NCBI GenBank assembly: GCA_037954235.1
Contig: JBBMOA010000003.1
Coordinates: forward strand, 11,615,723-11,679,722
DNA: 64,000 nucleotides
Source: Aulostomus chinensis
Lineage: Eukaryota > Chordata > Actinopteri > Syngnathiformes > Aulostomidae
Direction of reading: 5' to 3'
Part shown: piece after piece, positions 58,016 to 64,000 of the stretch
Numbering within the stretch: position 1 is the stretch's first letter
Layout of the letters: each line of letters opens with the position of its first letter
Notes under the pieces: generated by a model
What the model was told of the DNA's origin: nothing
What the model saw: the letters and a program-made list of their open reading frames with translations, nothing else
The model's database searches: none
Program-made: the position numbers and the translations under genes

Positions 58016-61000
58016 TTACATGCAGACCTTGTTCTTTGATTCATATTTGTTGTTTATTTTCCTAACTGTTCACCCTAATATTGCACATTTCAAATCTTTG
58101 TGTGGAGGTTGCTAAAAGCTAGCTAACTTGGAAGCTGATGCTGTTTCATGTACTTCAAGGAACATGGTACAATGTCAGGTTTTTTCTTTTTTCCCAACGA
58201 AGATTTTCAGTTTTAGATCCCAGGTATATATCACTAACACCTACACCCCATCCTGGATTGTTTTGTAGTAATATTTGATTCCTGCAGAAGAAGATGGTAA
58301 TAAACCCAAAGGCCTTCAGTGCCATTACCAGTGCCCTATAGGCTGGAAATGCACACAAACGCTGTAAAATGACAACGGGAGACAAATAAAAGTGCTACTG
58401 CAACCCAAGCAGTCGATTTCACATTATTTCCCCCAATTTCTTCCCATTCAGCCACAGCACAGCCTGTGAAATTGGGCCAAGCTACTGCTGGATTAGAGAA
58501 AGGGGCTTCCTGTGGTCGCTCTTATTTGATGATGGTACTAGTTTCTCTTCACCCCCCCCCCCTCAAAGTTATCCCTTTTTGATACATTGAAACTGATCAC
58601 CTGATTTCTGCACTTTCTTCTTTCTCCCTATCTCACAGAAAATTTTCTCGTCACAGCACTATGAACGAGAGATTTATTGTTACAGTGTGGAATCACAAAA
58701 TGACTGTGTCAGTCTGCAAGACTGCAAGAAAGGCTGCATGCGGTGAAATTATAGAAGTGTCTCCTGAGAATATATAAGAATAGATGAGATCATCTTTTCC
58801 TGCTTACACTCAGATCCGGAGAGACAACTGCTGTCCTGTGTTGTTCCCCCAGGAACATCTGACTTCAGTGGGTGCAACGTGATAGTTAATATGTATTCTC
58901 TTTTACTGTAGCAAATGTGCGATTATAGCTTAACTAATTGAATTTGTGTTTGTTCCGTATCGTCACCTTCTTAAAATTACTGCTTAAGTCATTTTTGGAG
59001 GTTTTTTTTTTTTGCTTGAATCAACTCCTGATGATGTTTTGTCTCCAGTTTTTTTGTGTTTTCTGAAAAACTTTTTAAAAAAGTGACTAAGGCGATTATT
59101 TTAAGAATGTGACGATATTATAAATGACAGTGTTTACATTAATGTTAAGCATTCTTGTCTTCTCAAGGCCCCTCTTTTGTAATCTTGTGCAAAGATGAGA
59201 GGAAGACAGTGCAGGGGGTTAAATGGTGTAGTTCCAGGTTAGCAATGATTGAATTGCAGAACAGAAGAAGACGAGGCAACAAGATGGGATGCATGAAGAA
59301 GAGAAGGCAGGGGGCATAATTGTAGTTTAAATGTGTGTTTTTGTCAGAGACAGAGGTAATGGGTTATTATATGCCTCTAGGGGCCTGTGGAAGAATGCTT
59401 GCAGATGTTGTAAAGAGCCATGGGCTCCCCCATCCCAGCACTCAGGAGGAGACAAATAGGAGCACTATGGGAGGCTGCTGTAAACAGACCTGGATGTCCT
59501 CCCCCCATATATAAGTAAGTCCCTTTTTCACTCTTCACCTCTGACTTTCTCTCTCAGGAACCCCTCCTGAGGAGCTGATGAGCAGATGGTCTGAGTTTGC
59601 CCAAAAGCACCTTAATTTCCAAACAATCCCACCATAGTAACTCAGAGTGCTGACAGCGTAGTTCACTAATGGTTGTTGTTAAAAGCTGTTGCACTCCACT
59701 CTGAGACATTTCTCTGATTGTGTTCGAATTATTTTTAATAAATCAAAAGTTGGTTTAAAGTCAAATTAGCTGAGAGTTAGATGACAAAGATGACATTTTA
59801 CCCGGAGCTAGTTTGCTAGGTTTAGCATACAGACTGAAAAGGGGAGGAACAGCTAACTTGCAACATGGTAACAGGCAAACAATATTTGTTCACCTGCATA
59901 TGTTAAGCTGACTATTTCTAGGTTATAGGCCAATATCTGTTTGCTTTATTCATTCGAAAACCAACAACTGGCTGGACTGACATGTCCTGAAGTAGTGTCT
60001 TGCCATCAGCCAAACTCATAAAACAGCTCATTTTAGCTCTATTTTTTGTACAGGGAGTAAAAACTGTGGTGAACTTTAGAGGAGCTGAAGAGGGTTTTGC
60101 AATTTATTCAACCTGGGAAAAAATACATTTATGATTGCTATTTCCAGTCTTTCAGCTAAACTAAGCTAACCTGTCTGTAGCTTCGGGTCCTATAGACAGA
60201 TATGACAATCATGTCAGTTATCTATCACTCAGCAAAGCAAAGAACCTATTTGAAACTAACGTTTTATTGCTATTCTAGCAAATGAAATGACCTCTTTTCT
60301 GTATGCCAAAGACCACAGCCACTGAACCCAAGTTCACACGGCTGCAACTTTAGTTGAATTATTATATTCGTAGGTTGCTGGGCGATTGTGTATCATCTGC
60401 CCTTCAAGTTGTAGAAGCAAACAAATAAGGTTGTTGTGCCTCCCGCTGTGAGGCCGACTCATTTGTTCCACTTGTCCAGCTGATGGATTTGGCTTTATAA
60501 AATTTTGGCTTTTTTTAGCTTTGCGCTAATTAGTTAAGGGAGAGGGGAAAAAAAAGCACCCCCGCACATTTTGTCCAATTTGACTCATGCTTCTTTCTCC
60601 TTCTAAATTGTTCTCCTGAGGTCTTCTTCACAGTTCTATGCGTCCACAGCAGGCATGAGCTCTCGCTGCATCAGGGTGAGCCTGAGTGGCCGGGAGCCTC
60701 AGGACACCCAGCAGGGAGGTCTGCAGCTCTAATGGTGGAACCGGATTAGCGCGCTCCCCTGGTGTGCGCTGCCATGCAGCCATGTGTGAATGCTCTGCCT
60801 GTCATCAATATTGAGGCAGTGGCACAGGGAGATCCATCAGTAAATCCGATTGCACACCGAGAATTCTGAGGTCCCGGCAGAAAAGGCTGGTATGAGCTTT
60901 TTCACCTCTCTCCCACTTTCCTTTTACATTATTTCAGGCCCCAGGAGAGTATTCTCCATTATGTCGATGTAATGTAGCACACAGAGGCAATCATGCAGCC

Positions 61001-61197
61001 TCTCTAGCCTCAGGGCTGCCTGCTTGGAGTAGAAAATGCAACTTTAGCACTTAATCATCTCACCCATAGCTGCCGCACCAGTCTGAGATGATTTTCCACA
61101 CAATATGAAACCAGATCCCTCATGGTGGATGTAGTTGTGTGCCCCCTTTGGTTGGGGGCTGTTGCACCTCCATACCCTTGCTTCCTGGTTAAATGTT
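58016..61197. other. Intergenic with a GC-richer block
   Basis: No gene was recognised. The stretch 60.60-60.88 kb is GC-richer, free of obvious repeats and may be conserved noncoding DNA. Confidence 0.55.
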
Positions 61198-61198
61198 T

Positions 61199-61240
<42 letters not shown>

Positions 61241-61281
61241 TGTGTGTGTGTGTGTCTGTGTGTGCGTGCGTGCGTGTGCGC
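61198..61281. repeat. (GT)n microsatellite
   Basis: About 84 bp of GT with CT and GC interruptions. Confidence 0.95.
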
Positions 61282-62338
61282 GATTTTTTGTATGTCAGTT
61301 CATCCCATGCAGAAAAACGACCTCAGTTGGATGCGGTTACCTGCCGACACCTGCTGAAACATTTGGATTCATGAATCCCATCACTTCGCTGAGGAGTACT
61401 CACCAATCAGAGTCATTCTAGTGTGCGATCAATGTGGCACCGCTGAGGTACACCAACCAAATAATGTGGAGTTTAATTGATATGGGGCTTACATGCATTG
61501 CTCACAATGCTGTTCCATGTTTCAAGGCTGCAGAATTCATATTTGAAGGAAAATATACAATGCAGACCAGTCTCAAGTCTGTCTGAGACAAAAAAGTGTG
61601 TGTGCAAAGAAAGGATGATTTGTGTATTATCAGATGATTGATTGGTTGCATGCATGGCTCCAAGGGAAGACACAGGGAGAGGACAAACAAGGCTGTTCCA
61701 AATAGACCTGTCGGAATCAGCCTCAGGGAGGCTTAACTGGTTGGACAAGGGCAATACTTTTTTACAAGTGTCCTTGCTTTACTGTGCTGGTATCAGACAA
61801 ACCCATGTATTATTCACTGGTCTCACTGGGTGATAAATGGGAGGCCTCCATCTCAGATGTAGTGGAATATTCACCAGTGCTTATCTCTTTTAATCCCATG
61901 ACCGCAGGCTGAGTCACTAAATTAGTGGGGAAAGCAAAACAGTGCTGCTTAAACTGCAGGGGCAAGGTTGTTTAACCAAGATTTACCCAAAAGCTTTTTG
62001 TTTGATAAATAAGCCGAGTGATGTCAGTTGACTGTGTTTTAGGTCATGTGGGATGTAGCCTAAAGATGAATTAACCTTTTGACTGTATATTTTCTTTAAA
62101 GTCTTTTTGAGTTTGTGGATTATCTTTTTTATTTTGACTTTCGAAGCATTAGAGGTTAGGAAAGTTTGATTTATAAACTACACCATCACAGTAGAAGTAA
62201 TGGTCATTATTGATGAATAACTCATGCCAAAGTTTGCTCCGTAGTTTGTTTTTAAATATGATTTCTTATATTCAGACTCTACATTGATTTCCCCGTGAGT
62301 TTTTGAAAGGGGGTTTTGTCTCTAATCAATAAGGAGAG

Positions 62339-62702
62339 GGCGGCACGGTGGTGCAGTGGTCAGCACTATCGCCTCACAGCAAGAGTTTGAGCCCCGGCTC
62401 CAGCACAGGATCTTTCTGTGTGGAGTCTGCATGTTCTCCCTGTTCCTGTGTGGGTTCTCTCTGGTACTCCAGCTTCCTCCCACAGTCCAAAGACATCAAG
62501 AGGCTGATTGATACTCTAAATTGACCGTAGGTGTGACTGTGAGTGTGAATGGTTGTCTGTCTCTATGTCTTGGCCCTGTGATGGACTGGTGACATGACCA
62601 GGGCGAACCCCGCCTCTCGCTTAAAGGCTGCTGGGATAGGCTCCAGCCCCCCCCCCCCCCCCCCACGACCCTTAACAGGATAAGCAGAAGAAAATGGATG
62701 GA
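62339..62702 (+). repeat. V-SINE copy, full length
   Basis: GGCGGCACGGTGGTGCAGTGG opens it, the conserved centre follows, and AGCAGAAGAAAATGGATGG closes it. A poly-C run replaces part of the variable tail. Small deletions occur in the head. Confidence 0.85.
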
Positions 62703-62909
62703 AAACGTGGTTATTGGCTGCTGTGTGTCTGTGTTGACTTCATTCATCCATTATCTACCCGTATCCTGTACAGGCTCAGTTAGTCCCAGAAGACACCGGG
62801 TGGAAAGTGGAGTACACCCCGGTCAGAACACCAGTCAATCAGACAACGATTCCCCCTTTCATCCAGACATTTACAATGAGGTGGGGGTAGATAATACAAC
62901 TTAGAACAG

Positions 62910-62985
62910 GCAAGGCAAGGCAATTTTATTTGTATAGCCCGTTTTCACAAACAGTTTGTCTCAAAGGGCTTAGAAAGCCGAAAGC
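62910..62985. repeat. Short SINE-end-like repeat
   Basis: GGCAAGGCAATTTTATTTG, TATAGCCCG and CTCAAAGGGCTT resemble a common teleost SINE end in reverse orientation. A diverged V-SINE-like tail may precede it at 62.74 kb. Confidence 0.45.
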
Positions 62986-64000
62986 TTCCATCCAGCCAGC
63001 AGGTTCAAACCCAGGGCCGCTCTATCTCTGTGCCATGAATTTCATTATTAATTTGAAAAAATGTATTATGCTATCTTTATTACAGTATTTGAATGTAAAG
63101 ACACATCATTGCTTTGAGTACACATTCTGCATATCACTAACGAGCTACACTGTATGCAAAGAGCCAAAGTAAAAATATTTATTTTGCTGGAATGTGAGCT
63201 GATGTGAGGGTTGTAATTTTATGACCTCACTGTTGCATGTAATTTTTTAAACACTGCGTGCACAGTTGGGTAATTTAATCCATAACATGACTGCAGCTAG
63301 TTTTATATAGGCCTGTAAAATCTGAACCTGTATTGTAGCTAGCTGTAACTACAGCTGTTAAATAAAGGTAGTTCAGTAAAAGTCCATAATTAGCCCTTGA
63401 AATGCAGAGGGCTGGAAGTATAGGTGCAGTTTGCCCTTAGTTTAACTTTAGTTTTGACTAAAGTTCCATAAAAAAATTGGAAAAAGTAGATGCAGTCCGT
63501 TAGATTTAATGCCGGAAATACATAATCTTTAAGCCCTCAGTTTAAACGCAGCATTGCTGGATGGCGGTGAACTCTTCTGTCAGTGAATCTTTCTCCCTCA
63601 CACACCACCAGTCAGCAAGTCCCCCTCTTACCTCCATCCTCACCTCTGCCATATCACATCACAGCCATTGGGGAGAAGCTGAATCCTACCATACACCACC
63701 AGCCTTCGCTTTCCAGTGCAGTACCTGGACGGTTGCCACGGAGCTTTCTAGAATACTAATGAGAGGGGTTAGTGAGTTAAAGTTACTGACCTGAGGTGTC
63801 CAGATAGAGCACAGGCCAGTGAGTGGAGCAGCCAGACACCGTCTGCCACAAGAAGACTGCGATATCAGAGTTTGCTACCTCTGCTTTGACCTCCACCGGT
63901 CAGGGCGGATAGCAAACTACACTCATGCCTCATTTGTCCCATTGTGAGTTTTTTTTAAGCAAATACTTTGCTGAGCTCACCTATTGGAGACGTGCTTTTT

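Larger units (their letters stand above)
61282..64000. other. Intergenic to window end
   Basis: Apart from the V-SINE and the short repeat near 62.9 kb, no gene was recognised. A short plus-strand ORF at 63.56-63.79 kb has no support. Confidence 0.55.

Noticed and set aside
63561..63794. Small plus-strand ORF near the window end
   Set aside because: Ser/Thr-rich composition, no domain, no splice context; chance frame is likelier.

Overview
The window is animal nuclear DNA, almost certainly from a teleost (percomorph-type) fish. The evidence is split genes with GT-AG introns, abundant (GT)n microsatellites, V-SINE-type and other tRNA-derived SINEs, fish-type LINE relics and a hAT transposon relic. 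No prokaryotic, organellar or CRISPR features are present.

Two protein-coding genes are supported, in tandem on the minus strand. kbtbd8 (50,817 to 44,871) is a BTB-BACK-kelch CUL3 adaptor. Five coding exons join without a frame error into 604 codons plus stop. Downstream, slc16a7-like (40,739 to 24,036) encodes an MCT1/MCT2-type proton-linked monocarboxylate transporter. Its four coding exons join in frame to 487 codons plus stop, and a likely noncoding first exon ends at 41,870. The kbtbd8 3' UTR probably runs almost to the slc16a7-like promoter.

Layout: 1-22,300 is intergenic and rich in repeats. It holds a LINE relic with a SINE fragment (2.17-3.98 kb), paired SINEs (4.2-4.8 kb), a hAT-type element with intact 8-bp target duplication (5,222-5,935), a GT-flanked teleost repeat (9.76-10.15 kb), an unrecognised 161-codon ORF (13.25 kb) and a degenerate jockey/CR1-like LINE (13.87-14.88 kb, minus). 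22.3-42.0 kb is the slc16a7-like gene with large introns; intron 2 carries a 2.66-kb minisatellite of about 148 exact 18-bp units. 42.1-50.9 kb is kbtbd8. 51-64 kb is intergenic and holds V-SINE copies, a chimeric SINE with a 13-bp target duplication, and possible conserved noncoding blocks.

The two genes have no known shared pathway; their adjacency is most informative for genome history. In human, KBTBD8 lies in the LRIG1/SUCLG2/TAFA1 region and SLC16A7 in the LRIG3/TAFA2 region. An MCT2-like gene beside kbtbd8 may therefore be a second ohnolog missing from mammals. The main structural curiosities are the bipartite minisatellite, the recombinant SINE with a visible microhomology junction, and the unknown 161-codon ORF.
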